A stretch of 53,609 bases of DNA from Primorskyibacter marinus (GTDB lineage: Bacteria; Pseudomonadota; Alphaproteobacteria; Rhodobacterales; Rhodobacteraceae): the NCBI RefSeq assembly GCF_003313245.1, contig NZ_QJSD01000018.1, forward strand, positions 1 to 53,609, written 5' to 3'. The notes under the pieces are model-generated. The model was given only the letters and a program-made list of their open reading frames with translations, was not told the origin of the DNA and did no database searches. Position numbers and translations under genes: made by a program. Positions 18,020 to 27,642 of the stretch are shown piece after piece (within the stretch, counting starts at the first letter, position 1; every line of letters starts with the position of its first letter).

Positions 18020-18631
18020 ATGCTGATCGGCTACGCGCGGGTCTCCAAGGCCGACGGAAGCCAGTCGCTCGACCTGCAGAGGGACGCCCTGATCGCAGCG
18101 GGCGTTGGCGAAGATCAGATCTACTCGGACAGAGCTTCCGGGAAGAAGGACGAGCGGCCCGGTCTCGAGGCGTGCCTGAAGGCCCTGCGGGACGGCGACG
18201 TGCTGGTGATCTGGAAGCTCGACCGGATGGGCCGCAGCCTGCATCACTTGGTGAAGACGGTCGCCGGTCTCTCCGAGCGCGGCATCGGGTTGAAGGTGCT
18301 GACTGGACAGGGCGCCCAGATCGACACGACTACCGCCCACGGGCGGCTGTCCTTCGGTATCTTCGCCTCACTCGCCGAGTTCGAGAGCGAACTTATCCGG
18401 GAACGGACGATGGCGGGCCTCGCCGCTGCACGGGCCCGGGGACGAAAGGGAGGCCGCAAATTCGCGCTGACCAAGGCCCAGCTGCGCATGGCGCAGGCCG
18501 CGATGGCCAACCGCGATACCTCCGTCTCCGAGCTGTGCAAGGAGCTGAAGATCAGACCGGTAACGCTCTATCGGTATGTCGACCCAGAGGGAAACCTGCG
18601 CGAGAATGGGAAACGGCTGCTCGGCGCTTAG
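18020..18631 (+). CDS. Serine recombinase (resolvase B)
   Basis: A 203-residue resolvase with catalytic serine in [20 protein letters not shown], the conserved [15 protein letters not shown], the E-helix region [20 protein letters not shown] and a C-terminal Hin-like helix-turn-helix. The ATG at 18020 is preferred to an in-frame TTG at 18011, which lies in the palindrome. It is a different lineage from resolvase A (about 200 residues as well, but low similarity outside the motifs). A frameshifted and truncated relative lies at 50498. It is placed 81 nt after the transposition ATPase. Confidence 0.92.
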   Translation: MLIGYARVSKADGSQSLDLQRDALIAAGVGEDQIYSDRASGKKDERPGLEACLKALRDGDVLVIWKLDRMGRSLHHLVKTVAGLSERGIGLKVLTGQGAQIDTTTAHGRLSFGIFASLAEFESELIRERTMAGLAAARARGRKGGRKFALTKAQLRMAQAAMANRDTSVSELCKELKIRPVTLYRYVDPEGNLRENGKRLLGA

Positions 18632-18660
18632 CGTAGGATTTCACACTCTCCCGCAAACGA

Positions 18661-19122
18661 CCCCATTGCTGGGCGCATGCCCGCCGCAAGCTGAAAGAAA
18701 TCTTCGACCGCGATGGGTCTGAGATCGCGGCCGAGGGCTTGCGCCAGATCGCCGAAATCTACGCCATCGAGAAAGACATCCGCGGCACATCCCCCGGCCA
18801 GCGCTTGTCCGCCCGACAAGCCCGCTCCGCCCTGCTGGTCGCGGCCTTCGGCACCTGGCTGCAAGCAGAGCGCCTGCGCGTCTCGGCCAAGTCACGGCTC
18901 GGCGAAAAGCTGGCCTACATCGCAAACAACTGGGACGGATTGCAAACTTTCCTGACCGATGGCCGCGTCGAGATCGACTCGAACAACGTGGAAAATCTGG
19001 TTCGCCCAATTGCCCTGAATCGCAAGAACGCATTGTTCGCCGGTCACGATGAAGGCGGAGCCGCCTGGGCCGTATTGACGAAAGGCGAGCGATATCGCCC
19101 CGCGGCGCTTGTGGGCGCATAG
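18661..19122 (+). pseudogene. IS66-family transposase remnant (C-terminal part)
   Basis: The open frame without its own start reads CWAHARRKLKEIFDRDGSE and then RVEIDSNNVENLVRPIALN with LFAGHDEGG, all typical of the catalytic C-terminal part of IS66 TnpC. The N-terminal half is missing, and similarity stops after GGAAWA near 19071, where the usual IS66 tail is replaced by unrelated codons. It therefore lacks both ends and is a dead fragment beside the transposon. Confidence 0.8.
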
Positions 19123-19445
19123 ACACGCAACCGCGCAACAAATAGGAATCTGCGAGCGAGGAGGAGATGGACCAACGACCAATCGGCGTCTTGTCAGTCT
19201 GACGGGGAGCATGGCCCCCCAAGAGTGCCGATGAGCTAACGAGACACAGGACGCGCGACTTCCCATCTTGGTCAGGGGCAAATCGAATGGCCCCATTGAA
19301 AGACCGAATACATAGAAGCAGGGTCAAAGGGACATCAACAAAACGCTTGCAGGGGAAGGCAGTTCATACATACCCCCCGAAATTCGGACACAGACATAAG
19401 CTACGATTTGCAGTCTGCTGATCTTCGACGAGAAGGAGATCAGAG
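19123..19445. other. Intergenic between IS fragments
   Basis: No gene is seen. The right end (about 19370-19400) contains CCCCCGAAATTCGGACACAG, which resembles the terminal repeat sequences of IS3-family elements and fits the orfA fragment that begins at 19446. Confidence 0.4.
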
Positions 19446-19667
19446 ATGTCAAAACGCAAGCAGAACGCGCCGGCGTTCAAGGCGAAGGTTGCGCTGGAGG
19501 CCCTGAAGGGCGAGGAAACCGCAGCCGAGCTGGCGAGCCGGTTCGGGGTGCATCCGACGATGATCCATCAATGGAAGCGGGCATTGCTCGAAGGCGCCTC
19601 CGGTGTGTTCGAGCGCGGCGCTCGGCCATTCCGACCTGTGTCAGACCTGCTGCTTTTCGAGCATTGA
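19446..19667 (+). pseudogene. IS3-family transposase orfA, truncated
   Basis: The first 58 codons read like IS3 OrfA: FKAKVALEALKGEETAAELA followed by SRFGVHPTMIHQWKRALLEG, an HTH_Tnp_1 domain. Similarity ends at FERGA, and the frame runs into unrelated sequence to a stop at 19667. The leucine-zipper end of OrfA and all of OrfB are missing. It has a good GAAGGAGA ribosome binding site. Confidence 0.75.
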
Positions 19668-19947
19668 TCAGCGCCTTGCAAAAACGATGTGACCTGTGCT
19701 TCTGATCGTCTTTGTCATGCCGCCGGGTCACCTCTTTCGGCGCAAGCGGTAATCCCCGAAACCGTGCCGATGCTGCTTTGGGCGCTGCTGGTGCCCGGCG
19801 GCAAGGTCGATGGCTGGGAGACACCTTCTCGGTCGCTCGAGCCAATGCCCCTTGGCCTTGTCGCCTGAGATGATGAACCTTCACATGCTCGGACCGCGCC
19901 GCCAGGGAATTTCCACAGCATTCGCGATACGCCCCCATTGATGCGAT

Positions 19948-21630
19948 CTAACGCTGGCGCACTTCGAGGTCTTCGTAGTTCTGTTCGATGAGCCGCGTTT
20001 CAAGCAGTTGGCCTCCACGATGGAGCAGCGGATAGGCTGCCGAAGACAGGTGGCTGTTGAAGTCCCTGATGCCGCCCGCCGTTTCGAGATGAATATCGCT
20101 GGAGGCAAAGCTGATCTGGACACCTTCGCTTAACCGTTTCAGATGTCGCTTGCGGCTCTTGCGTTCCAGGCGCGTCATTTCCTGTTTTTCCTCCAGAAGC
20201 AGCCGGGCGCTTTCTAGATCATCCGACACCAGCAGATTAGACGCAAGGACGATGTTGGCCAGCGCATGATCGTGCATCCGGTTCAGCTCGCCCGCGCCGT
20301 CCTCGGAAAAGCGCACGCCTTTTTCGGATCTCTCCCGGGCCAACGGGACCAGCCGTTTCGCCACGATATCACCCGCGGCTTCCACGGCGATGGCGTATTC
20401 GGTCAACTCGCGCACTGTCTTGGTGTCAGATTTGTTCAGGGAAACGCGCTGCAGGGCAGCGGCGTAGCGGCGGATCTCGTCGAGGGCGGCGTTCACGTGA
20501 GTGTCCTTGGCAATCACGCTACGCGCCGTATCAGCATTGAACTTGCTGTAGAGATCCATGACTGGCCGCATCATCGTCTCGACCAGTTGCACCATGCGCA
20601 GAACCTCGCGGCGCAGGCTGGCAATCGCGACATGCGGCCTGTCGAAAACCGTGTCGTCCAGCACGCTGCGATAGAGCGGCGACTGATCGTCGATGCTTGG
20701 CGGATCGTCCGGCAATAACGCCCTGAACGGCACCTCGAGCCAGTTGGAAAAGACGATCAGCGTAAGCAGCAGCGCATTGAACAGGATATGCGTGTTGATC
20801 AGCGTCTGCGCCGAATCCAGCGAGCCGATATAGGGCAGGATACTGGTCTCGTTCAGAACGAAGAGAGCCATGATCGCGCCGCTGCCCCGGACGACGATAT
20901 TGGCCAGAGGCACGCGCCGTGCCCGGTTCTCCATGGATCGGGTCAACCACACGGGGATCAGGGCGCTGCCGAGATTGGCCCCCAGAACCAGCGAGACTCC
21001 GGCCGGCACAGGAATCGCTCCGATCGAGACCATCGTCACGCACATCAGGATCACTGCGACGCTCGAATGCATAGCAAAGGCCAGGCTGACGCCGACAATG
21101 AAGGCCGTCACGAAATCGCGCGCTAAGTAGTCGGCAATTGCCGGCAGGAAAGAGCTGTCGCGTATCGGATCCATGGTCTCGCGCAGGAACCTTAGCGAAA
21201 TCAGAATGAAGGCGATGCCCAAGATGATGCGCCCGGCCTGGCGCAGGGGCCTGCGTTCCGATTTCACGAACAGACCGCCCCCCAATGCCAGCAAGACAGG
21301 CACCAGCCAGCTCAGATCGAAGGAGAACACCTGGATCAGCAAGGCGGAGCCCAGGTCCGCCCCCAATACCACCGACAGTCCCGCGCCGAAGGATATGGCG
21401 CTGACCGCCGTGAAACCGGAGACGAGAAGCGCAACCGCGGCCGAGCTTTGCAAGATGATCGCGAGCACCAGCCCCGATGCGGCGGCACTCACCCGGTTGC
21501 GGCTTGCGGTCAGGGCGCGTTTGAAGGACGGTCCGAAGGCGCGTTCTATCCCGGTCCGGACCATGCGCACCGCATAGAGTAGCAGCATCGTCGCGCCCAT
21601 CAGCTCGATGACGAAGGCTAGGATCTGCAT
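19948..21630 (-). CDS. Na/Pi-cotransporter family protein with PhoU-like C-terminal domain
   Basis: A 560-residue membrane protein. Residues 1-310 hold two inverted halves with the family signatures LQSSAAVALL plus GADLGSALL, and MHSSVAVILM plus GANLGSALI. The remaining 250 residues are helical and PhoU-like. The open frame continues upstream, but the ATG at 21630 (MQILAFVIELMG) starts the first membrane span. It lies last in the phosphonate operon, 2 nt from the EamA permease gene. Because 2-aminoethylphosphonate breakdown releases phosphate, it may balance or export excess Pi (inference); phosphate uptake is the alternative. Confidence 0.88.
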   Translation of the reverse strand: MQILAFVIELMGATMLLLYAVRMVRTGIERAFGPSFKRALTASRNRVSAAASGLVLAIILQSSAAVALLVSGFTAVSAISFGAGLSVVLGADLGSALLIQVFSFDLSWLVPVLLALGGGLFVKSERRPLRQAGRIILGIAFILISLRFLRETMDPIRDSSFLPAIADYLARDFVTAFIVGVSLAFAMHSSVAVILMCVTMVSIGAIPVPAGVSLVLGANLGSALIPVWLTRSMENRARRVPLANIVVRGSGAIMALFVLNETSILPYIGSLDSAQTLINTHILFNALLLTLIVFSNWLEVPFRALLPDDPPSIDDQSPLYRSVLDDTVFDRPHVAIASLRREVLRMVQLVETMMRPVMDLYSKFNADTARSVIAKDTHVNAALDEIRRYAAALQRVSLNKSDTKTVRELTEYAIAVEAAGDIVAKRLVPLARERSEKGVRFSEDGAGELNRMHDHALANIVLASNLLVSDDLESARLLLEEKQEMTRLERKSRKRHLKRLSEGVQISFASSDIHLETAGGIRDFNSHLSSAAYPLLHRGGQLLETRLIEQNYEDLEVRQR

Positions 21631-21632
21631 GA

Positions 21633-22475
21633 TCAGACCCTTGCGCCGACCGAAAGGGCCACGCCCGCAGCCACGACCACGGCAGCTATGATCCGGCTGC
21701 CCCGCGGTCCCTCGGCAAACCACAGAACACCAATCAAGGCAGCGAAGATGACCGAGGTTTCGCGCAGGGCCGACACGATGCCGAGCGGGGCCGTCGTCTT
21801 GGCCAGCAGAACCAGCCCGTAGGCCGCGCCCGAGACGATGCCGCCGGTCAGCCCGATCCAGATCGCCTTGGACGACATGGCGCGAAACCTCGACCAACGC
21901 GTGCCAAAGACGTAGAGCACCACAAAAATCTCGGCGGCGAAAATCCAGCCGATATAGCTGCCCGGATTGTTCGAGACCCGGATCCCGATGCCATCGACGA
22001 TCGAATAGCTTGCGATCACCGCGGCAAGACCCACTGCCGCCACCAGTCCGCTGCGGGCCGCTCGACTGGCGAAAGCTTCGCTCGCAAGCAGCATGATCCC
22101 GCCGGACACCGCGAAGACTCCGATCCAAGCCGTCAACGGCAGGTATTCGTCGGCCCAGATCACCGCCCCCAGCGCGATCAGGACCGGGGCGAACCCGCGC
22201 GCGATCGGGTAGACGACGCTCAGGTCTCCGGTGCGATAGGCCATGTTCAGTAAGATGTAGTACCCCCAGTGGATGACGGTGGTCGCCACGATATACGGGA
22301 AGGCCGCGCGGTCGGGCATGCCGTAGAGGTAGATCAGCACGCACCCCGGCACGACATGGCCCGAGGCGACGAGGCCCAAGACCAGCGTCCTGTCGCCGGC
22401 ACCCTTGACGATGGCATTCCACAAGGCGTGCAGGAAGGCCGCGAAGACCACGATGAAAAAGGTTTCGCCGCTCAT
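21633..22475 (-). CDS. EamA/DMT-family permease
   Basis: A 280-residue drug/metabolite-transporter protein with about ten predicted spans in two EamA repeats (VFAAFLHALWNAIVKGAG at the start and IGLTGGIVSGAAYGLVLLAK in the second half). It stands between the aldehyde dehydrogenase gene and the Na/Pi transporter gene of the aminoethylphosphonate cluster. No ABC importer for the phosphonate is in this window, so this permease is a candidate carrier for 2-aminoethylphosphonate or a by-product such as acetate or alanine. That role is only inferred from position. Confidence 0.85.
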   Translation of the reverse strand: MSGETFFIVVFAAFLHALWNAIVKGAGDRTLVLGLVASGHVVPGCVLIYLYGMPDRAAFPYIVATTVIHWGYYILLNMAYRTGDLSVVYPIARGFAPVLIALGAVIWADEYLPLTAWIGVFAVSGGIMLLASEAFASRAARSGLVAAVGLAAVIASYSIVDGIGIRVSNNPGSYIGWIFAAEIFVVLYVFGTRWSRFRAMSSKAIWIGLTGGIVSGAAYGLVLLAKTTAPLGIVSALRETSVIFAALIGVLWFAEGPRGSRIIAAVVVAAGVALSVGARV

Positions 22476-22601
22476 GTCGCGGTCTTCGTTCGCATGGCCG
22501 TTTCGGGCCGGCCGGCATGTGGCAGGAAAGAACGGGGGGCCGTGAGGGCCGTGGGCAAGGCACGGGTCGCGGGGGCCCGGCCTGTCAGCTCGATATTCAC
22601 G

Positions 22602-24059
22602 CTATTCGGGCCATGGAAGGGAGTAGGTCTTGACGTTGGTGAAGAATTTCATCGCTTCGATGACACCTTCCTTGACCCCGTTTCCGCTGTCCTTGATGCC
22701 GCCGAAGGGTGACATCTCGATCCGGTAGCCGGGCTGTTCCCAGATATTGCAGGTGCCGACCTCAAGCCCGTTGATATAGGAAATAGCCCGGTTCAGGTCG
22801 TTGGTGCAAACGCCCGAGGACAAGCCGAAATCCGTCGAGTTCGAGATCGCCATAACCTCTTCATCGATATCGGAAACGCGTACGATCGGGATGATCGGCC
22901 CGAAGGTCTCTTCCATGACGAGCTCACTGTCGTGGGGCACATGATCCACGACGATCGGCGGCAGGAGAGCGCCGCGGCGTTCCGGGTGATAAAGGATCTT
23001 CGCGCCGTCCTTCTCGGCCTGCAGCACCCTGTTCTCGAACAGTTCGGCCGCCTGGGAATGGATCACGCAGCCCAGCTCCGTCTCGGGATCGCGCGGATCG
23101 CCGAACTTGATCCTCCTGGCCTTCTCCAGCACCAGCGGCACGAACTTCTCGGCCACACTCTCCTGCACCAGAATGCGCTTGATGGCGGTGCAGCGCTGGC
23201 CGGAGTTGCCGGTGGCACCGGCCACGGCGATAGTGGCAGCTTCCTCAAGGTCGGCGTCGGACAGATCGTTGCAGATGATCAACGGATCATTCCCACCCAA
23301 CTCAAGCGCCTGACGCTTGTAGCCTGCCTTGGCAGCGATAATCTTGCCGACCGGCACCCCGCCAGTGAAGGTGATGATGTCGATGTTCTCGTTGGTGATC
23401 ATCTCGTCGCCAATGTCCTGAGGCATGCCGGTCACCACTTGGAACATTTCCGGCGGCAGGCCCGCCTCGTAGAGGATGTCCGCCAGCGCAATGCAGGTCA
23501 GCGGCGTCAGTTCCGTCGGCTTGCAGACCATGCAGTTGTTGGTTGCAATCGACGGCGCGATCTTGTGGCTGACCATATTCAGCGGGTGATTGAAGGGCGT
23601 GATCGCCGAAATCGCGCGGACTGGCTCGCGCTTGGTGAAGATCTTGCGCGCCTTGCCGTTGTGCGTGAGATCGCAGGAAAAGATCTCGCCATTGTCCTTC
23701 ATCGCCTCGGCGGCGGCGAATTGATAGACGTCCTGGGCCCGCTTGGTTTCATAGATCGCATGCTGGTGGCAGATACCCAGCTCCAGCGTCAGCCATTTTG
23801 CCAGTTCGTCGCGTCGCTCGCCGATCAACTCCCGTGCCCGTTGCAGGATCTGGCTACGCTCATAACGGCTCAGCCGGGGCCGGTAGTTCGCCGCGATCTC
23901 GAACGCGCGGCGGGCGTGTTCGGCGGTCCCGGCGGGCACGGTGCCTATCACCTCGTCGGTATAGGGAAAGAGCACCTCGACCACGTCGTCGGTAAAGACG
24001 ACTTCGCCACCGATGCGCATGCCTTCGCTGCGGATGCGCGGATTCGTCATCGTGTTCAT
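22602..24059 (-). CDS. phnY: Phosphonoacetaldehyde dehydrogenase
   Basis: An aldehyde dehydrogenase of 485 residues. [13 protein letters not shown] carries the general-base glutamate, [15 protein letters not shown] the catalytic cysteine, and [10 protein letters not shown] the NAD-site motif. In the PhnW-PhnY-PhnA route it oxidises phosphonoacetaldehyde to phosphonoacetate. It starts within the phnA stop (ATGA overlap), which fixes the assignment more firmly than sequence alone, since ALDH subfamilies are hard to separate. The phosphonatase route (PhnX) is absent here. Confidence 0.9.
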   Translation of the reverse strand: MNTMTNPRIRSEGMRIGGEVVFTDDVVEVLFPYTDEVIGTVPAGTAEHARRAFEIAANYRPRLSRYERSQILQRARELIGERRDELAKWLTLELGICHQHAIYETKRAQDVYQFAAAEAMKDNGEIFSCDLTHNGKARKIFTKREPVRAISAITPFNHPLNMVSHKIAPSIATNNCMVCKPTELTPLTCIALADILYEAGLPPEMFQVVTGMPQDIGDEMITNENIDIITFTGGVPVGKIIAAKAGYKRQALELGGNDPLIICNDLSDADLEEAATIAVAGATGNSGQRCTAIKRILVQESVAEKFVPLVLEKARRIKFGDPRDPETELGCVIHSQAAELFENRVLQAEKDGAKILYHPERRGALLPPIVVDHVPHDSELVMEETFGPIIPIVRVSDIDEEVMAISNSTDFGLSSGVCTNDLNRAISYINGLEVGTCNIWEQPGYRIEMSPFGGIKDSGNGVKEGVIEAMKFFTNVKTYSLPWPE

Positions 24060-25315
24060 GCCGTGACATCTTCGAATGCGGCGGCCTTCGTTGCATAGTA
24101 AAAAGCATCGAAGTTGCGAAGCACCGGGGTCGAGGGCAAGTCCAGAACCCGGTTGCAGATGAACGGAACCTCCTGCTCGGTAAGCCCGCCGTGGCTACGC
24201 AGAGGCTCGTTCAGGGCGGCCAGATCGTGACGGTGCTCGGAGGTGCCGACGGTCATGTTTTCGGTCGAGATCATCACGATGTCACCGATCCGGTCCGCAG
24301 GCAGCTCGAAACGCTCGACTGCCTCGCTGCGGGTCATGGCCTCAAGGATCTCGGGCCGGGCCGCGAGCTTGGCGATGATCTCGGACACATTGGTGCCCTC
24401 TGGCAGGTAGGCGGTGGCAAATCCTCCGAGCGCGCCATGGTGCACCACATAAGGATCGGTGATCGGAAGAATGACACGCGCCGCCGCCTCGCCCAGCCAC
24501 GCGTCAAGCAAATCCTGGACATAGATCACCTGGGGGTCGCCGTTGGCGTCGTGCTTGGGCTTCATGCCGTGATCGGCGGTCACGACAATGGCCGCTCCCA
24601 GCGCGTCGAGCTGCCCAAGATACTTATCGAACATCTCGTAGAACGCCTTGGCCTCAGCCTGGTCGGGGGCGTACTTGTGCTGCACGTAATCCGTGGTGGT
24701 CAGATACATCACGTCGGGCTTCCACTCTTCCAGAAGTTTCACGCCGGCGGCGAACACAAACTCCGAAAGCTCTGCCGAATAGACCTCGGGTTGCGCTATG
24801 CCCAGCCACTTGCTGGCCTGATCCTGACCGTGCTCGGCGCGTGTTGAGCTGTCAGATTTCTCGGCCGAGAAACATCTGGCGCGGTCTTCGTCGAACTTCA
24901 GACCGGCGCCCAGCAGCGCCCGCAGCTTGTCCTTGGCGGTGACGACGGCCACCCGGGCCCCGGCCTCATAGAATCTGGCGAAGATTGTCGGTGCGCGCAG
25001 GAAGCGCACGTCATTCATCATTACTTCCTCGCCGGTGTCGGGTTCGAAGAGATAGTTGCCGCAGATACCGTGAACGGCGGGCGGTCGCCCGGTGGCAATC
25101 GACAGGTTGTTGGGGTTGGTGAAGGAGGGAATGACCGAATGTGCCAACCGATCCGTGCCATGCTCCTTCATCCGCTTGAGCGTCGGCATCAAGCCGTCGG
25201 CGATCGCTTTATCAAGGTACTCTGGTTCGCAGCCGTCAAGACAGATCGCGATCGCACAGGTGCCGGGTGCCGAATAGGTGCGGTCGTTCGCCTCGACCGT
25301 GGAGGTGATGGTCAT
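24056..25315 (-). CDS. phnA: Phosphonoacetate hydrolase
   Basis: A 419-residue alkaline-phosphatase-superfamily enzyme that splits phosphonoacetate into acetate and phosphate. Zinc-site segments are visible: [25 protein letters not shown] with the nucleophilic threonine, [24 protein letters not shown] and the histidine in VHHGAL. The ATG at 25315 has AAGGA 7 nt upstream; the longer open frame is ignored. The gene is 20 nt downstream of phnW and overlaps phnY by 4 nt. The three genes form the complete route from 2-aminoethylphosphonate to acetate, alanine and Pi. Confidence 0.94.
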   Translation of the reverse strand: MTITSTVEANDRTYSAPGTCAIAICLDGCEPEYLDKAIADGLMPTLKRMKEHGTDRLAHSVIPSFTNPNNLSIATGRPPAVHGICGNYLFEPDTGEEVMMNDVRFLRAPTIFARFYEAGARVAVVTAKDKLRALLGAGLKFDEDRARCFSAEKSDSSTRAEHGQDQASKWLGIAQPEVYSAELSEFVFAAGVKLLEEWKPDVMYLTTTDYVQHKYAPDQAEAKAFYEMFDKYLGQLDALGAAIVVTADHGMKPKHDANGDPQVIYVQDLLDAWLGEAAARVILPITDPYVVHHGALGGFATAYLPEGTNVSEIIAKLAARPEILEAMTRSEAVERFELPADRIGDIVMISTENMTVGTSEHRHDLAALNEPLRSHGGLTEQEVPFICNRVLDLPSTPVLRNFDAFYYATKAAAFEDVTA

Positions 25316-25334
25316 ATCGATATCCTTGTAAGTA

Positions 25335-26522
25335 CTATGCTGCGAGTTTCTTGCGCTCATCCAGCGCGGCCTGCGACGGGGCCGCGGTCGCCACGCCCAT
25401 TTCCTCGAGCGTCTGCTTCGCGGCGGTCACGACCTGGCGCATGACATGCTCGTCCATTTGCCCGATACAGCCGACGCGGAAACTGTCCACCACGGTCAGC
25501 TTGCCGGGATAGATGATGAAGCCCTTGTCCTTCATACTCTGGTAAAAGCGCACGAAATCGAATTTCGGATCTGCCGGACAAAAGAATGTCACGATGATCG
25601 GGCTGAGCCAGCGGTCGACCAGAAGGGTCTCGAACCCGATCCGGCGCATGCCTTCGACCAGCACGTCGCGGTTGAGGGTATAGCGCGCGCCGCGACCTTC
25701 AACGCCGCCCTCCTCGCGATGCGCCTCAAGCGCCTTGAGAAAGGCCGCGACCACATGGGTAGGCGGGGTGAATCGCCACTGACCGGTCTTCTCCATCGTC
25801 GCCCATTGCGCATATACGTCCAGAGAAAGCGAATGACTGTTGCCCTTGGCGGCTTCGATCTCGTCTTTGCGGGCAATCACGAAGCCGAAGCCCGGGACAC
25901 CCTCGATGCACTTGTTGGCCGAACTGACCATTGACGTGTATTTGACGCGCGAGGTATCCAGCGGCACGGCACCGAAGGCGGACATGCTGTCGATCAGCAC
26001 CTTGCGTCCCGCGGCATGCGCAGCGTCGGCCAACTCTTCGACCGGGTTCAGAATGCCGGAGCTGGTTTCACAGTGGATGATCAACACATGCGTGATGTCC
26101 GGATCCCGCTTCAGAATCGCGGTGACCTCATCACCGCGCGGCGGCAGGTAGTCGCCCTTGTTGACCAAGTGAAAATCCCGGCCTAGGTACTCCATCGTCT
26201 GGGCCGCCCGCAGACCGTAGGCACCGTTCGCAAGAACCAGCACCTTGCCGTCCTCAGGAACGAAAGACCCCAGCATCGCCTCGACGCAGTAGGACCCAGA
26301 GCCCTGGATAGGCACGCAGTCGTACTCCGCCCGCTCCTCTCCGAGCAGCGCGAGCAACCGGCTACGCATCTCGCGGGTCATGGCCCGGAAATCGTCATCC
26401 CAGCTGCCCCAGTCGCGAAGCATAGCCTCCTTGACTTCGAAAGACGTCGTCAACGGCCCGGGCGTGAGCAGATATGGCTCGCCCAGCTTGGGTGCATTTA
26501 TCTTCGCCACGGCAGTACACAT
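25335..26522 (-). CDS. phnW: 2-aminoethylphosphonate--pyruvate transaminase
   Basis: A 395-residue class V aminotransferase that converts 2-aminoethylphosphonate and pyruvate into phosphonoacetaldehyde and alanine. YLLTPGPLTTS is the family N-terminus, IHCETSSGILNP lies in the active site, and the PLP lysine is in VSSANKCIEGVPGFGF. The start codon is preceded by AAGGA. It is the first gene of the phosphonate operon and is divergent from a LysR-type regulator. It is slightly longer than the usual 365-370 residues because of an alanine-rich C-terminal tail. Confidence 0.95.
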   Translation of the reverse strand: MCTAVAKINAPKLGEPYLLTPGPLTTSFEVKEAMLRDWGSWDDDFRAMTREMRSRLLALLGEERAEYDCVPIQGSGSYCVEAMLGSFVPEDGKVLVLANGAYGLRAAQTMEYLGRDFHLVNKGDYLPPRGDEVTAILKRDPDITHVLIIHCETSSGILNPVEELADAAHAAGRKVLIDSMSAFGAVPLDTSRVKYTSMVSSANKCIEGVPGFGFVIARKDEIEAAKGNSHSLSLDVYAQWATMEKTGQWRFTPPTHVVAAFLKALEAHREEGGVEGRGARYTLNRDVLVEGMRRIGFETLLVDRWLSPIIVTFFCPADPKFDFVRFYQSMKDKGFIIYPGKLTVVDSFRVGCIGQMDEHVMRQVVTAAKQTLEEMGVATAAPSQAALDERKKLAA

Positions 26523-26656
26523 GACAGGTTCCTTGATCTGACGATGTTTCTCACAAGGTCTATGTCCGGCCGAAGTATTTGAAAAATTGTTAATAGCAAT
26601 GGTATAAAAGGCTGACCCTATATAACAAGGGCGTACATCATAGGGAAGGTCAGCGA
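26523..26656. promoter_or_regulatory. phnW/lysR divergent promoter with palindromes
   Basis: It contains ATTGTTAATAGCAAT (26586-26600), a near-perfect inverted repeat of the T-N11-A type bound by LysR regulators. It also contains GCTGACC (26611-26617) paired with GGTCAGC (26648-26654), the latter just before the lysR start codon. The second pair could form a leader hairpin or an autoregulatory site. Confidence 0.5.
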
Positions 26657-27505
26657 GTGAATTACAGCCAGATCAGGGCATTCCATTATGTCGCGGTGAG
26701 CGGCGGCTTTTCCCGCGCCGCCGAACGCCTCTCGCTCACCCAACCGGCGGTGTCGGAACAAGTGCGCAAGCTCGAGAGCGATCACGACGTCCTGCTCTTC
26801 AACCGCGAACGCAAGCAGATCACCCTGACACCTCTGGCCGAGCAGCTGTTGTTGACAACAAAACAGCTATTCGAAGTCGAGGAACGCATAAATGACCTGC
26901 TCTCGGAACGCCGGGCGGCGCTGAAGGGTCATCTCAGGATCATGGTGGATAGCGCCTTTCACCTCACCGACCGCCTGGTGCGGTTTCGAGAGAAATACCC
27001 AGAGGTCTCCATCTCGGTGCTGACCGGAAACAGTGAGGACGTGGTGGAAAGCCTGAGAAACTATGACGCAGAGATCGGGGTCGTGGGTAGCCAAGACCCA
27101 GGCTCCGACATGCACATGGTAAGCTTGGGCAATTCGGCGATCGTGGCGGTGGCGGCCAAGGCATTTCTGAGCGACCGGATCGATCAGATCCGGCTTTCGG
27201 ATCTGAAGAGATACCCGCTGATCCTGCGCGAAAAGGGCTCGAAAACCCGACAGAAGCTGGACAGGGAGGCTTTACAAAAAGGTATCACCCTCGTGCCGAC
27301 TGTGGTCGCTGAGGGGCGCGAAGCGATGCTTGAGATCGTAGGATCCGGACTCGGCATTGGTTTCGTATCTGAAGCTGAATTCGGCAGCGACCCAAGGCTG
27401 ATCAAGATCGCCCTGACAAATACTGACTTGGCGATGTCAGAGACGCTGATCCACCTAAAGCAGCGAAAGAACCTGCGGATTATCAGGTCCTTCATGAACT
27501 GTTGA
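26657..27505 (+). CDS. LysR-family regulator of the aminoethylphosphonate operon
   Basis: A 282-residue LysR-type regulator. Its N-terminal helix-turn-helix is SGGFSRAAERLSLTQPAVSE, and a periplasmic-binding-like effector domain follows from about residue 90. It starts with GTG at 26657, with GGAAGG upstream. It is divergently transcribed from phnW with a 134-nt shared promoter, the classical arrangement for a local activator. Phosphonate-linked LysR proteins often respond to 2-aminoethylphosphonate rather than to phosphate starvation; that is family knowledge, not seen here. Confidence 0.9.
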   Translation: MNYSQIRAFHYVAVSGGFSRAAERLSLTQPAVSEQVRKLESDHDVLLFNRERKQITLTPLAEQLLLTTKQLFEVEERINDLLSERRAALKGHLRIMVDSAFHLTDRLVRFREKYPEVSISVLTGNSEDVVESLRNYDAEIGVVGSQDPGSDMHMVSLGNSAIVAVAAKAFLSDRIDQIRLSDLKRYPLILREKGSKTRQKLDREALQKGITLVPTVVAEGREAMLEIVGSGLGIGFVSEAEFGSDPRLIKIALTNTDLAMSETLIHLKQRKNLRIIRSFMNC

Positions 27506-27642
27506 GTGGTCTACGGAAGAGAGGGAGGAATCAGATTGGCTATCTTGTCGTGAAGTGGGCCCCGCGAGAGCCCTAAACCCACGGCAGCGACGTAAGGAAG
27601 TCCAGATGAACCGCGCCGGGTTTGCCGGATGGTTACAAACCC

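Larger units (their letters stand above)
14924..18631. mobile_element. Transposon with transposase, AAA ATPase and two serine resolvases
   Basis: Four genes are arranged as resolvase A (minus), DDE transposase, AAA ATPase and resolvase B (plus). A transposase-ATPase pair of the TniA/TniB or Tn552 p480/p271 type together with a resolvase is the known plan of this transposon family. The transposase and ATPase genes overlap by 4 nt and look intact. The two resolvases differ in sequence, so one may belong to a neighbouring or nested element. The termini were not located. Confidence 0.7.

Noticed and set aside
19948-22563. A single 871-residue protein on the minus strand
   Set aside because: Its first 311 residues are an arginine/proline-rich read-through antisense in frame to nothing and overlap the EamA gene in another frame. 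The true gene starts at 21630, where the first membrane span and family similarity begin.
22932-24098. A 388-codon plus-strand open frame over phnY
   Set aside because: It is a mirror frame of the aldehyde dehydrogenase gene, with no domain and no ribosome binding site. The same applies to the long plus-strand frames over galE (41398-42402) and over the binding-protein gene (36996-38492).
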